Shown here in pieces: positions 21,064-32,953 of a stretch of DNA of 44,651 bases (its first letter is position 1; each line of letters begins with the position of its first letter). This DNA is from Grammothele lineata (Eukaryota; Basidiomycota; Agaricomycetes; Polyporales; Polyporaceae), in the NCBI GenBank assembly GCA_002150815.3, contig NDFF03000063.1, forward strand, positions 1 through 44,651. The letters run 5' to 3'. The notes under the pieces are model-generated. The model was not told the DNA's origin, made no database searches, and was given only the letters and a program-made list of their open reading frames with translations. Position numbers and translations under genes: made by a program.

Positions 21064-24000
21064 ATGACGACCACAGCAGAGTCTCTTGCACGTTTGGAAT
21101 CGGCAGTAGCAGATTTGACTGGTATGTCCAGCTGTATCCTAATGTGTTCCTAATTGACCTTGATTTATCTGTCCTAGTCGGCGCGAGTTTGACCGTTTCC
21201 GAGATGACAGCACCGTCTAGTGACAGTACCAGTAGGTTTTCGACTCAGCTTGTCACTTTTGAACGTGTTGAGCTGTATATGTGCGGCTTAGTGGAAGAAA
21301 TGTGGGATGTATTCTTGGCGTACGACGCGACAGAAGCGGATTGCGTCGTAGGTATGTTCTCTTGTGGCCCCTATATGTATTTGAAGCGTTGGCCATACTG
21401 AATCATACACAGTACGCGTCCTAGAAGAGGATACTCAAGGTCCGCAATTGGAGTGGCTTGCTCCTAGTGAGCTAGAGCTCGACTATACTCATCAATGTGG
21501 TTCCATAATAACCACCTCCGCCGATGCGGCATTTGAAGACCTGGACGCTCTACGTGGATCTATACTGGTGAAAGGAAACCTCCCACGGCTGTTTGACCTG
21601 TTTTGCTTGTGGCATGCCGGTGATCTGCGTCTCTTGGGGGAGAAGCATGGCTTGGATCATACTGTCCGGGACACGGCGGCGACACTATCCACAAAGTTAC
21701 TGTCACATGTTTGTGGAGAACGATGCAACATTCCTATAGTCGCCTTCAAACCCCTCCAAAGACCGCGGTTGCCTCATTATGTCCGGGCGGCACGGGATGC
21801 TATGAACGATAGACTTCGCCCTGATGGCGACGAGGAGTTCTATCAAATTGCCGACGAGGAGATGCAAAGGTCTATTATCAGAGAATGGCAAGATATTATG
21901 CGAACATCGAATTTGAAGCTCACCGTATGTGCCGTATGCGCTCGCCGAGTTCCCTTCGATGAGATTTCCCTCGTGCCTCCATCCGATATCGACCTGTCGC
22001 TCCTTCGGAATGACGCTTTACCTCCGCGAGTATTGCCAACCACATACGCGTTCGAGGCGTATGGAGGTGCTATTCTCTGTCCCAAAGGGATGCTGTCACT
22101 CTGGCATGTGGACGACATTCAGGTCTGCACTGAATGTGACGAGGACCTTAGGATCAAGAAGCGGTTACCCAAGTATTCTCTGGCCAACTGGCTTTATTAC
22201 GGTCATGATGAACTGCCAGATGGTGTCAAAGACAGTTTCGCCAAATCAACTCCGTGTGAGCGCATTCTAGTTGCGCGTGCTCGCGCGAGCAAGATTTCTT
22301 TCCGGTTCACCGAACTGCAGGGACATCCGCTATCAGGAAATCTGCCGGTCCATTCGCAACGATGTATCAAAGGGAACGTACTAGTTATGCCGCAGGATGC
22401 TACCCGGTTGAATGCTGTGCTGCCCCCTTCCATGGATCAGATTCGAGATACAGTCTGCGCGGTGTTCGTTGGCAAGACGAGGCCTACTAGCGAGACCATC
22501 GCGCGGTTGGCACCCGTACTCGTTCGAAAGTCTCGTGTGAGGCGTATGATAGACTTCTTGATAGAGCATAACGTCCATTACTCTACCGGCGCAGGGTTTG
22601 GGGGTTTCAGCCAGAGTAACCTTGCAAGTCTGTTTGGACCAAACACGGCTCACATGGATGAAGGAGTACCTGCTGGCATCGCGGTGGGTTTCTTAGAAGA
22701 CTGCGAAGGTACCTTCGCCGCGGAGTCGGATTATACAGGCCGAGACCGTGTTCGCGCCATGCCCGGACCTGGTGATGATATGCTATTGGAGAATGTGGGT
22801 TATACGGCGGGCGACGACTCGCCAGTGACATACCGGCAAATGAAAATGAAGGCCTTATCTCACTGTCTTGGCGGAGGTCGGTTTGTCCAATCCCAGGCTG
22901 GAAGTCGATACGTTCCCGACTTCGAAAACCCAAGCCTTTTGAGTTGGCTGTTCCCCCACCTGGATCCTTGGGGGATCGGTGGTTTCTTTGAGGCGGATCG
23001 TCAGCGGAAACTTTCCTTAGAGGAACAGTTAATCTACCTACTGCGTCTAGACGACTCTCCCTTCGAACGGGACCCAGACTTTGCGTTCGTATTCTACAAC
23101 ATCAACCAGAAGCGCCAGGTATGCTCGAGCGTAGGTTTTCGTGTCAAGGCGTCGCAACAGGCGCAGATTGTCCGGGACCTCCTGGAGATCGATAAGCTCT
23201 CGCTCGATCGTCTCATCGCGAAATATAAGGAGGACGCATACTATGAACCGTCAGGGACCGAGGAGAAGAATATCATGAAGGTGTTGATGCGCGTGGGCTT
23301 GATAGGCAGAGACCTGCCCGGAACGGCAGCATACAAACTATCACTGCGCAATGAAATCAGGAGCTTGGTGTATTTCAAGGGCACGCCTGCACTATTTATC
23401 ACTCTCAACCCTTCCGACATCCATAATCCCTTGGTGAGGTTGTATGCCGGAGATGACGTTTGCCTCGAGGACGCGGAGTCAGGAATGGAACTCACTGAAT
23501 GGCAGAGGAGACTTCTAGTTGCGCGTAAACCTGCTGCCTGTGCTCTCGCATTCCACCAGATCATGACAGCCTTCATCGACCTCATCTTACGCTATGGTCA
23601 AGAACGCAGAGGCCTATTCGGATGGTGTGACGGTTACTACGGCACTGTTGAAGCCCAGGCTCGAGGAACGTTGCACTGTCATCTATTAATCTGGCTCCGG
23701 GGGCATCCGTCACCTCAAGCTATGCGTGACGAAATGGCTCGCTCACCTTCGTTTCGCGCCAATGTCGTTGCTTGGCTGGAGTCTATCATCAAGTCCGAGT
23801 ATGTTGGAATGACTGATGTATTGGATAGTTCGTTGGACCACGAACATGGTCGGTCAGAAGTAGCTGGCTCCGTGAACCCAGCTGTATTACCGGGTCCGCG
23901 CGTCGAGGATCTCCCTGCAGAAGAATTCATGGTAGAACATGCGCAGTATGTGAATGCTCTCGCGAAGGAGTTCCAGTTGCACGTACATACCGATACTTGC

Positions 24001-27000
24001 TGGAAGCATTTACGGCGTGGAGAGCCCAAGGACGACGCCCATTGTCGTATGCGTATGGACGGCCTTACCAGGGCGGAGACGACCATAGACGAGGAGACTG
24101 GTTCAATAATACTGAGGCGTCTTCATCCGTGGATTGCGAACTTCAATCCGGTCGTTCTAAGTCTGGTGAAAGGAAATATGGATATCAAGGCAGTGGGCTC
24201 CGGAAATGGCGCGAAAGCAATGATCTATTACGTCACTGATTATATCACGAAAGCACCGATACCTACTGCGGTTGGCTTGTCGGCGATGAGAAGCGCGATG
24301 GATAAGGCAACCGATAGGATGCGTACCGTGGATGAAGAGGAGAATGACCGGGCTATCAGGTCGGTCCTGACGACGACTGTGAATTGCATCCTGTCGAAGC
24401 AAGAAATCTCTCACCAGCAGGTGATGAGCTACCTCGTTGGAGGGGGGGACCATTATACCAGCCACCGGTTCCGTTGTCTTCATCTCGGTGCGTTCGAGCG
24501 ACTCGTACGCGGGTTCTGGGAAGAACTGGACCGTCCCAACGAATGCCAGGACGCGCCACAGGTCGAAGGAGACTTAGAAACCAATCTCATGCAAGTGGAC
24601 CCTTCTACAGATGAAGAGGACGTCGGCTCAGTTGCGGGAGACGGTTCCGAGCAACGTGATGAGCATATGACACTCGACGAGACAGGAGGACCGTCAGACC
24701 ACGAAGAAAGCGTGGTTCTCCGGTTGGGAATGGGATCTATTGACGCAGTTAGTCAGCAGCAAGACTACCTGTGCAGACCACGAGAAGCTGCCTTTGAAGG
24801 AATGTGTTTGTACGAGTTCGTCGGGAAGGCGGAGAAGATCTTGCGCAGTCGAGAGCAACGTCGATCTGAAGGACGTGGTGAAAACAGCGGCCGGGGTCGA
24901 GCGTTGGAAGCACGGGGACTATTCTTACCACAGCATCCCCAGGCGGACAAGTATATGATGCGCCGTCGCGTCGTATGGGTCGTCCCTATAGTTTTGGGCG
25001 AGGCGATCGCGCGACCTGATAGAGGCGAACAAGAACGCGAACGATGGGCGTGCTCTGTCCTGGTTTTGTTCGTTCCCTGGCGACGCCCCGAAGAGTTGAA
25101 GAGACGTGAAGAATCCTGGTGGGAGGCATATCAGCGGCGAACGATGGACATCAACCCCGCACATGAACGCTTCATTAAAAACATCAACGTACTATCGGAG
25201 TGCCGTGACGCTCGAGCGGAAACTGTCCGGAGTCGATCTTCTGTGGCAGCGGCAACATACCGTGCAGAAATGCAGATGTCCGTCGATGGAAGTGGCGACC
25301 AGTCAGGGGGCGGAGACGTCGCCGGCTCACGATGGTTGCCCGACGATTTCGACGTCTTCACCGATGATACTGGACCTCAGTCTTCTGCGGTAGACACGAT
25401 CGAGCAGGTCCTGGACTCCACGTTGGGCACTCGGGTCCGGGTAGCTCTAAACCGGTGCTTCAGGTCGCATCCTGTGCAGTCGCCGTTAGCAGTAGGAACC
25501 CTCAAGGAGTTGGAAGAATTGGAAGCCGCGGCGATCGAGATTCAGCGCGACGCAATGCGAGCTTTGAAGAAGCAGCGGCGGCCAGCTGCAACAGAGAGCG
25601 ATGCATCTCAATCCCAGCCGCCCCGGGATAGACAAAGGCAATACCCACCTCAAATGGATGTTCGAACCCTGGGTGATGAACCATCTGAGCTGCGCTCCCT
25701 AGGAGATATGGAAGCGGATGTGAGCGAAGGAATAATTGAGCAGGTGATCATGCAACGTCAACTCAGGAATAACCCGGAGCAATATCGTGCCTTCTCGATC
25801 GTGGCAAGACATGTCTGTTACGGCGGCCCACAACTGTTGATGTACGTCGGGGGAATGGGAGGCACCGGCAAGTCGTATGTGGTGCAGGCTATACTCCATT
25901 TGTTTCGGCTCCTCGGTCGCCGTGGAGAGATACTGGTGGGCGCTCCGACTGGTGCCGCCGCGATCCTCATTGGTGGTCATACCATGCATTCTCTGACTAT
26001 GCTGCCGGAGACGCGGAAAAAAGACCTTTCGGATCTTGTTGCTCTTTGGCGTGGCGTCCGGTACCTCATATGTGACGAGGTTTCAATGATAGGAGGACGC
26101 TTCATGAGCCAAATATCAAAAAGGTTGCAACAGGCGAAGGGTGATGATGCTGCGACGGCGGAACTACCGTTCGGTGGCGTCAACGTCATCTTCACGGGAG
26201 ATTTCGCACAGCTTCGTCCCGTCAAGCAGAAATCGCTATACTGCCACCGTTTGGTGAAATCTCCCAGCATTCAAGAGCAACAGAGCGTCGATGGCATCGG
26301 TGCTCTGACAGGTGCATACCTGTGGACACAGGTTAAACGCGTGGTGCTGTTGAAGACAAATCAGCGACAGAACGGGGACTCGGTATATGCCGGCTTACTG
26401 GAGAGATTGCGAGTGGGCGAAGCCAGACAGTTCGGGCGCAACGGTGTTCGTAGCGACCTGGAAATCCTCCGAAGCCGTGACCTAGGTCGCTTGATGAACG
26501 AGCATCCGGAAGAGTTCGTCGCGTTCGCTGACGCACCTATCATCGTCGGCCGAAAGCGCGTACGGGACGTATTGAACATCTGCCGGATATTGGTTCACGC
26601 GCACGCTACAGATGCGACTATCTTCTTGTTTCATGCACAGGACTTGGTGGCAAGCGAGCGTCCATCTGAAAGTGATAAGGAGGAGTTATGGCGCCTTTCG
26701 TCGTCGTGCACGAACGACTCACTCGGTAGATTGCCGATCTTCAAGGGCATGAAGGTGATGGTCCAGGAGAACATTGCATTCAGCCGAAATGTCGTAAACG
26801 GTGCCGAAGGCGTAGTCGTCGACGCGTGCTTCCGAAGGGATACTCGTGGAAGACAGGTGGCGGTTGTGGCTTATGTGAAGATTCCAGGTGCCGGTCAAGT
26901 ATGCGGAGGCCTGGATTGCGACGTCGTACCTATATTCCCGGAGACGACCAGCTTTCACTGGACGCGTATGGAAGGTGACAAGGCGGTGAAGAAGTCCGTG

Positions 27001-27315
27001 AGGCGTACACAGTTACCTCTCCTGCCATCATATGCGTATACGGACTACAAGAGCCAGGGACGGTCGCTGAATGCTGCAATAGTGGACCTCGAAAGCGCGC
27101 AGAGTCTGCAGGGTGCTTATGTAATGCTGTCCAGGGTTCGGTCGTTGTCTGGTCTCGCAATTCTGCGCTCTTTCCCTTCGGAACGGGTGTGCACACGGGC
27201 ATCACAGGAGTTACGGGACGAACTACGAAGACTTGCCGATCTATCTGATCGTACTCGACGGGAGCATGAACAGCAGGAGAGGCGGCGGACTCGGGCGTTC
27301 GGAGAGATGCAATAG
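21064..27315 (+). CDS. Helitron rolling-circle replicase-helicase (Rep-Hel)
   Basis: The protein is 2044 residues with two 5' introns (21122-21177 and 21352-21412), both restoring phase. It starts MTTTAESLARLESAVADLT. It drives rolling-circle transposition of Helitrons by nicking and unwinding DNA. An N-terminal zinc-containing region resembling DUF6570 (CAVC...CTEC, about 240-320) is followed by a Helitron-like N domain. The HUH nuclease motif GTLHCHLLIWL has His832 and His834; the catalytic tyrosines lie in MIYYVTDYITK (Tyr1017, Tyr1021). An acidic linker follows (about 1130-1180), then a PIF1-family SF1B helicase: Walker A GGMGGTGKS (Lys1564), Walker B ICDEVSM (Asp1632, Glu1633), GDFAQLRPV, NQRQ, YKSQGRSL and VMLSRVRS. 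All motifs are intact and the long frame is uninterrupted, suggesting recent activity. A candidate 3' terminus on the same strand lies at 38521-38578. No OTU or RPA domain is fused. Confidence 0.95.
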
Positions 27316-28899
27316 TTAGAACACTAGTAGGCTGTACGATATGAAACGATGGGTGGATCTAGTATATACAAAGGGCTACTATGTGTCTGATCGATACGAT
27401 TGTTGCCTCGAATATGCTGATGATAACGGCATGAGGATCGGTGCGGCATGGGTTCGGTATGGGGTGATATGAGCTTGTACGCACGTGCACTATGTCTCCC
27501 GCACCAGCTCGTGGGTGTGATACTCCTTCAGGATAAGTTCATAGGGTATGCGTCGCGCCATGGAACCTGATGAGCCACAGAATTTACATCTGATAAAGCG
27601 GTACGTCAGATGGAAAATCGTCCGTTGCGGAGAGACGGCGTACTGTTAGAGTCGAGTGTACTATACTGTCTTCCCGGATACGGGCTCCTTAGTTGTCGGC
27701 GGGTCCCAGTTAATGTGCTCACGATCCACGTTGACCGATCCACGATGACGTGTAGTCAAGCCATCTCTCTTTCGTACTCCCGCGTTGTCCGAAACCGATC
27801 TTATCCTTGACAATGGTCTTGTCGTGCTCATATTCTGGATCTCCTGTACGCAAATGACGTTCTTTATAAGCACCAATAACATCCGACAGTCCTTAAACAC
27901 GAACCCTACAGACCTTGCGTGGTTTGTTGCCCCATCCATATACTATTGTGCACGCCTACCCTTCCCGGGAGCATGTCGCGATGGATTGTGCCTCCAAATG
28001 TGGAAGGGGTGCCCGACAGGTGGGCTAGTGAGTGCAGGAAGGTCGGAAAGCTATATGTTACACTAGTCTGTAGACTGGGCTGATTCATATGAGTTCTTGA
28101 TTGTGGCGATGGACTATTGTGCTGGATATAGTGATAAGTCCCCAGCGGATACAGTAATAGAGTCGTGTCTCATACCGATGACGTGCTGCACAGAGTGACT
28201 ATAAGGGACTTGCCAGGCGGATTGAGAGGTTCGCAGAATCGCGGGGCTATTGATGCTTGCGGACACGTCTAGTAGATATTGTGGTTTGAGGGTGGAATGC
28301 GCTACACGATGCCATATGCAATGCTCACCGACGTATAACTCGCCACTATCCATGTACGTTAAGTCATCGCGCGTAAGTCGTCAAAGGGATCCCACGCAAT
28401 AAACTGCGAAGCCGCGACCGCGTAGGTGCTAGCGTATACGGGTCTCAGGAAAGTGTACTAGTGACGTGACAGTAAAGTACTCACCTCAAGTTACCGATAC
28501 TGGCAAAGGGCGACCGATAACACATTCCCAGATGACATAGACGGCAGACAACGCTGGCCGTGCATGTAATATCAGTAGCGCTCCCCTGCGCATCTGAGGT
28601 GGCATCGTGTGGGTGGACGTACCATGCCCGTGTGACCGTAAAGAGGGGTGGTGCATCAAGCATGCATACGTCTCGGTGAGGACTGTCTCTTGGGGCTTCG
28701 CAGACTGTTGCCAGGGTGCGGCGAGTCAGCCAGAGCGAAGCGATTGCCTTGGAAGGGTGTCGACGCCTGCATATAGATGCGCAATGGCAATCATGTTGAA
28801 CTTACCGTATTTAGGACTGTTACGTAGTCACGGACACTGGATTGCTGTACGATACTTCTATCTTTCGATACCGCATGGTCTCTTGTCTTCTATTACTGT
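27316..28899. other. no recognisable gene; short coding-like minus-strand pieces
   Basis: A minus-strand frame within about 27720-27890 reads VIGAYKERHLRTGDPEYEHD followed by KIGFGQRGSTKERWLDYTSS and looks coding, but I know no family. Further minus frames at 28114-28353 have no features. No Helitron 3' hairpin with CTRR was found in the first 300 bases after the Rep-Hel stop. Confidence 0.25.
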
Positions 28900-29067
28900 C
28901 CTGTGTATTCCTGTGCGTTCTACGACGCTTCTGTGATTCTTTGGCTGTGCGTAGCTGTACTTGTGACCTGTTCCTTTGTTCCGGATATGTACATCCTTGT
29001 ACTAGTATTTAGTTCACATGCGGACATCCTTACCATCACTCGCTTACGTATGCTACTCCTGCTCGTG

Positions 29068-29076
29068 TATATAAGG
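29068..29076 (+). promoter_or_regulatory. TATA box of an LTR-like leader
   Basis: TATATAAGG is followed 25-60 bases downstream by a pyrimidine-rich leader (CTTTCCCCTACGCACTGCTC) and the first copy of the repeated leader. The layout resembles the U3-R boundary of Ty1- or Ty3-type LTRs in mushrooms. No full LTR pair was found. Confidence 0.4.
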
Positions 29077-29100
29077 AGGACTTTCCCCTACGCACTGCTC

Positions 29101-29205
29101 CTCAGTCTTCGCTCTCATACTGAGGAGTAAGTACACTCGTTTACTATATGCTTACTATGTTTACTTACGTGTACTTGTAGTCGCATCTCTGTGTGTCTTA
29201 CAGGT
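29101..29205 (+). repeat. leader repeat, copy 1, with a 54-base GT-AG intron
   Basis: Exon-like part 29101-29126 (CTCAGTCTTCGCTCTCATAC...) is followed by an interval at 29127-29180 that begins GTAAGT and ends TTGTAG. A CTTAC branch-like motif lies about 17 bases before its end. Then comes 29181-29205 (TCGCATCTCTGTGTGTCTTA...). Copy 2 is identical except that the interval is missing. Confidence 0.9.
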
Positions 29206-29224
29206 ACCGTTATATGCAATATAA

Positions 29225-29275
29225 CTCAGTCTTCGCTCTCATACTGAGGATCGCATCTCTGTGTGTCTTACAGGT
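29225..29275 (+). repeat. leader repeat, copy 2, intron precisely absent
   Basis: The 51 bases are identical to copy 1 with 29127-29180 removed exactly at GT and AG. Copy 2 lies only 19 bases after copy 1. It is followed by an open plus-strand frame to 29408 (SHGGAALQVQHTTAVLDF...) without a recognised domain. A reverse-transcribed spliced RNA is the simplest source. Confidence 0.9.
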
Positions 29276-29408
29276 GTCACACGGCGGCGCTGCCCTTCAG
29301 GTTCAGCACACCACTGCGGTTCTAGACTTCGACAAATCATATGGAAGAGAGGATATTCTCGAGGAGGCCAGAAGTGCGGTTGCAACTGATGCTGCGGCGA
29401 TGAGCTGA

Positions 29409-29845
29409 AGGGCGGGACGGCGCTTGACGCGGATCACGTTCCCGGTCGCGTAACCGGCGCTCAATTCACCCCGGTTGTGCTATGCGGAATACTCTACAGC
29501 CACGGGGCTACAAGAACCTCTGCCCGGTCCGAGACGCGGCACCATGAGCCATAAATAATGCAGCGTACTAGCGACGCTCATAACGGCACGATAATGTTCG
29601 TATGTTTGGTCAGTCGTCATGCACGAGAAGGGGGCTCATTCAAATTATGTGTGGAATACATTCGAGCTACACAGAAGTCGCAATTCCGCGAGAATGCTCA
29701 CAGCAGATCACATCGTCGCCGGCTTCGCGCAAGAAAGGGACGTGGCTGTATTCCTCGATACGTCCACGAACAGCTGGGTTGTGGTGCAGTAACCGGCGGC
29801 ATAACTGGTATAAGTCCGGATCTTCTATTCGTTCCTGAGCAGAGT
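29409..29845. other. no recognisable gene
   Basis: A plus-strand frame (29558-29890) is open for 110 codons without a motif. Otherwise I see nothing here. Confidence 0.25.
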
Positions 29846-31159
29846 TCAGCTTCTGCTGTGCGTATATTCAAGCGATGCAGTTACCTGTAGGGGCAAGGCT
29901 TCCATAATGGTTCGCATGGCATTCACATTCGATCGTGGGGTTCGGGGGACCTTCACGTGTGGCGTCGGGGAGAAGATGAACCAGTCTTGGGCTCGGCAGG
30001 CAAACACAAAGGGGAACCTGCCGAGCACCCTCTTCACAATCAACAATCGTTCCTCTGTGGTAGACGTTGGCTCGAAAAGAGGGTTTCCCGTGTAAACCTC
30101 GACCATTGTGCAGCCGAAACCGAACAGGTCGACTGCATATGTCCAAGGTAGGCCTGCTGATACGTCAGTCACACATTACGGTCTCATTCTAACGTTTGTA
30201 TTCACCCATATCTACCTCCGGAGCGCGATATAGAGGGTCGGAAATAACCCACGACATGTTCTGTTGTACGATTGTAGCACAATCGAAATCCTGGATCTGC
30301 AACTCGACGCTTTGCAGTTCCATCTCCAAACATATCTTCAATACTCGTTCGGCATGCGTGGGTAGTATGCCGCACCTTGTTTGTGAACATGTCATGGGCA
30401 CAAAGCCGACGAAGTGTGACCGTTTCGGACGAGCGTAGCGCGACTGAACCCGGGTTGATGTCAGTGTGAACAACTCCCAGCGAGTGCAAGACTGTTGGCC
30501 AGCATTTGTAAGCGGAGTGAGAAGTTGTGTCATAGATGAACCGTACATTGAATTCCGCGTTGCAGCTGGACAGCAATCTCTTGTAGATGCCTTCTAGGAA
30601 GCGGGTGCAGCACTTGATTGGCTGTTACATCAGCCAAGGTGATATCATTCGCGGGTGTTACTACGAAGCGCATGGATCCGTAGTCGCCGGCATCGATAAT
30701 AGTGTCGAGTACTCTATTTGTTCCCGTGAGCGACGGATGTCCTAGCAACAAGGCATTCAACTCTTACCTGAGCCACGGACCGAACTTCGATCTTAGTCGG
30801 AGATGTATCACTTCCTCGTGACTAAGCGAGCCAACTTTGTGATGGGTCAGTTTGACCTTGACGGGTGTAGATGCCACGTTATCAAAGGCGCGGAACATAA
30901 CGCCCCACATCCTTTGCAGCGGGACCGATCGGAATATGTCTGAAATTTAGCGGTTCAATATACGGTAAACCATATACAGCAGCGGACCAGACGTACATCG
31001 TCTAATCATGTCTCCCTGATTCGGAGTGTTGTTCTCTTGACTAGGTGTGCTTGTATTAGACGGCGGCGTTTCCGCATCGGTCGACGTGGACTGTTCGTCG
31101 GAATCGGCGATAGAAACATCAGCCATGGACGCCGTGCTTATGGAATGATTATCGGCCAC
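29846..31159 (-). CDS. SRPK/CLK-like protein kinase, probably catalytically impaired
   Basis: This is a multi-exon minus-strand gene. The N-terminus (from ATG at 31159) is Ser/Thr/Asp-rich and disordered. The N-lobe exon includes FRAFDNVASTPVKVKLTHHK with a plausible ATP-binding Lys in VKVKL. The C-lobe has HSLGVVHTDINPGSVAL (usual HTDIKPENI), IQDFDCATIV (usual DFG or DLG), DPLYRAPEV (APE motif intact) and AVDLFGFGCTMVEVYTGN. The catalytic Asp remains, but the loop Lys and Asn are Asn and Ser, and DFG reads DFD. HTD plus the DLFGFGC...LFEP region place it near SRPK or CLK/LAMMER kinases, which phosphorylate SR splicing factors. It is shorter than typical kinases and several exon joins are uncertain. 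It could be a pseudokinase or a decaying copy. Confidence 0.6.
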
Positions 31160-31851
31160 TACAACGCACGTACGTTAGCATAGCAGGTTGACGTTATTGA
31201 TCTGGTAGCTTACTTTGTAGCACGTTGTCTGTATTACAATACGATCGTAGGAGTGCAGCGTACGCGTATTTTGTGCCCGAGATACAGTCCCAACGTCGCA
31301 GCGAACTTATAATTGGGTCGGTCAGTTTCTTATAATGGGCACCCATGACGATTGTTGTCGCGTACTTCCATTGTCGGAGGACGCGCTCGGGGTGAACACC
31401 GTGTCGGCGACAGGAGAGTCTCGGGCAGGATGCACTGCCCGTTTCGGAAATTTTTGATTCGTCGGAGTGGTCCGCGACGCCGAGGACGCGCAGTCGGCCC
31501 GTTCGAGAATCTCGGATCATGGGATGGGCGTGTTATGTCATATGCCGTCCGGTACCGTGTTCGGCACCGTTCCCGGTTAGATTGTACTTTGACGCCAGAC
31601 GGGCGTTTTGAATGATCGGGCCTGAAGAGCGCTACCACTCCTATTCATCTTGGTCGAACACTCCGTGCCGCCCACCACATTCAGGTCGATTATCGTATGT
31701 CATTCTCAGGCGCCTCACCGCTCCATCTCGGTGCGGCACTCTTTGGCATATATAATACTACGATTGTCACTGCAGTCCTGTCTCATTCCGTTCATACTTC
31801 GTGAAGATTCCTCATGACATCAACATGCGTCCGCCCTCTCCGGCCTGAAGG
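31160..31851. other. no recognisable gene
   Basis: Frames on both strands overlap (31194-31520 minus, 31352-31615 plus). A minus-strand piece GAHYKKLTDPIISSLRRWDC looks mildly coding and could be an upstream exon of the kinase or another gene. Not resolved. Confidence 0.2.
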
Positions 31852-32953
31852 GTGAGTGATCATCATTGGACTGTGCATCGATCTAAACTCATTCGTTTGT
31901 CCTCAGAGCCCGGGCATCTGACTCCGATGCTTCAACGGGCGGGTCTCAGGGTACGTTCCACAGTTCGCTATGATGTTCTTGAAACTGACGATCAACTTGT
32001 ACAGATCGTGGGGATTCGAATACCCCACAATCTTCCACCACTCTCACAGAAGGGTCATCGCGTGAACCTACACCGTCTCTGCACACGCAGAACACGACGC
32101 ATACCATCGAGGATGACCTATCGTATGCCTATGTATCACCAACAGACCTTCAGCTCCCTACGTGGGTGCCCGGAGACATCATACCGTGAGCGACTTGACT
32201 TAGATATAACATTCCTGCGATGCTCAGTGGCTTCCAGTCGTCTCCGATCCATGGTTGAGTTCCAAGGCAACTTACCGCGTGTGACGTTGACGTGTGCTCC
32301 TGAGGGAGCGAGGTGGGTAGCGGCAGGCGACGATGATTCTGACGTTGAATTGCTTTGCTACAACAATGAGCCACTCATCTTTCTGATCGTGGGCACTCTT
32401 CGCTCGTTGACATTGCACGCTCGGGAGTACGGCGAAGAGGCAGGGACAGTCGTTGGCTTGGAGTTGCTACGTGACATTGATTGCGACGCAGTCGAGCGTT
32501 TGACTCGAAAGCGTTCTGTGGACGGTACGCACCTTATGATACATGCACCCCTGGCGAGTTATTTACAGGCTATCGTTAGATGATCCTTTCACCAATGTCG
32601 AGATATTTCACTATTCGAACCGAACTGGCGGTGTAAGCAATGGACACGTATTGAGTCAGATTATTACTGACCGTAATCTCGAACTTTGCGTCTAGCTCTT
32701 CGATCGGTTCTATGACGCTCAGGACGCATGGACCTCAACTATTCGTATGCCGCATATGGACCCAACTCAGTTCACGCTTGGTGATATCGTGATGGTGGAA
32801 GCACACGTTCTCCGTTTCCAAAGTCAAGACGGAGACCCATTGGCAGCATCTGAGCATGTAGTGAGACCTGGTCTGTTATCGATGTCACGGGTTGTATCTG
32901 GGCCGCGTCATCCGACTATCAGACTCAGTGACGATTTCCATTGGAGTTTGTGA
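31852..32953 (+). CDS. GDIV-family hypothetical protein (copy B)
   Basis: The final exon (about 32698-32953), entered through an acceptor GCGTCTAG, encodes DRFYDAQDAWTSTIRMPH, then FTLGDIVMVEAHVLRFQSQD and LLSMSRVVSG, and ends LSDDFHWSL. This aligns by eye with the last exon of copy A, including length and the terminal DF. The large preceding frame 31852-32583 (243 codons) is mildly acidic in its middle and may contain one or more upstream exons, with unspliced introns inside it. The start and the exon joins are not resolved. No known domain is recognised. Codon and intron style match the rest of the region. Confidence 0.4.
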
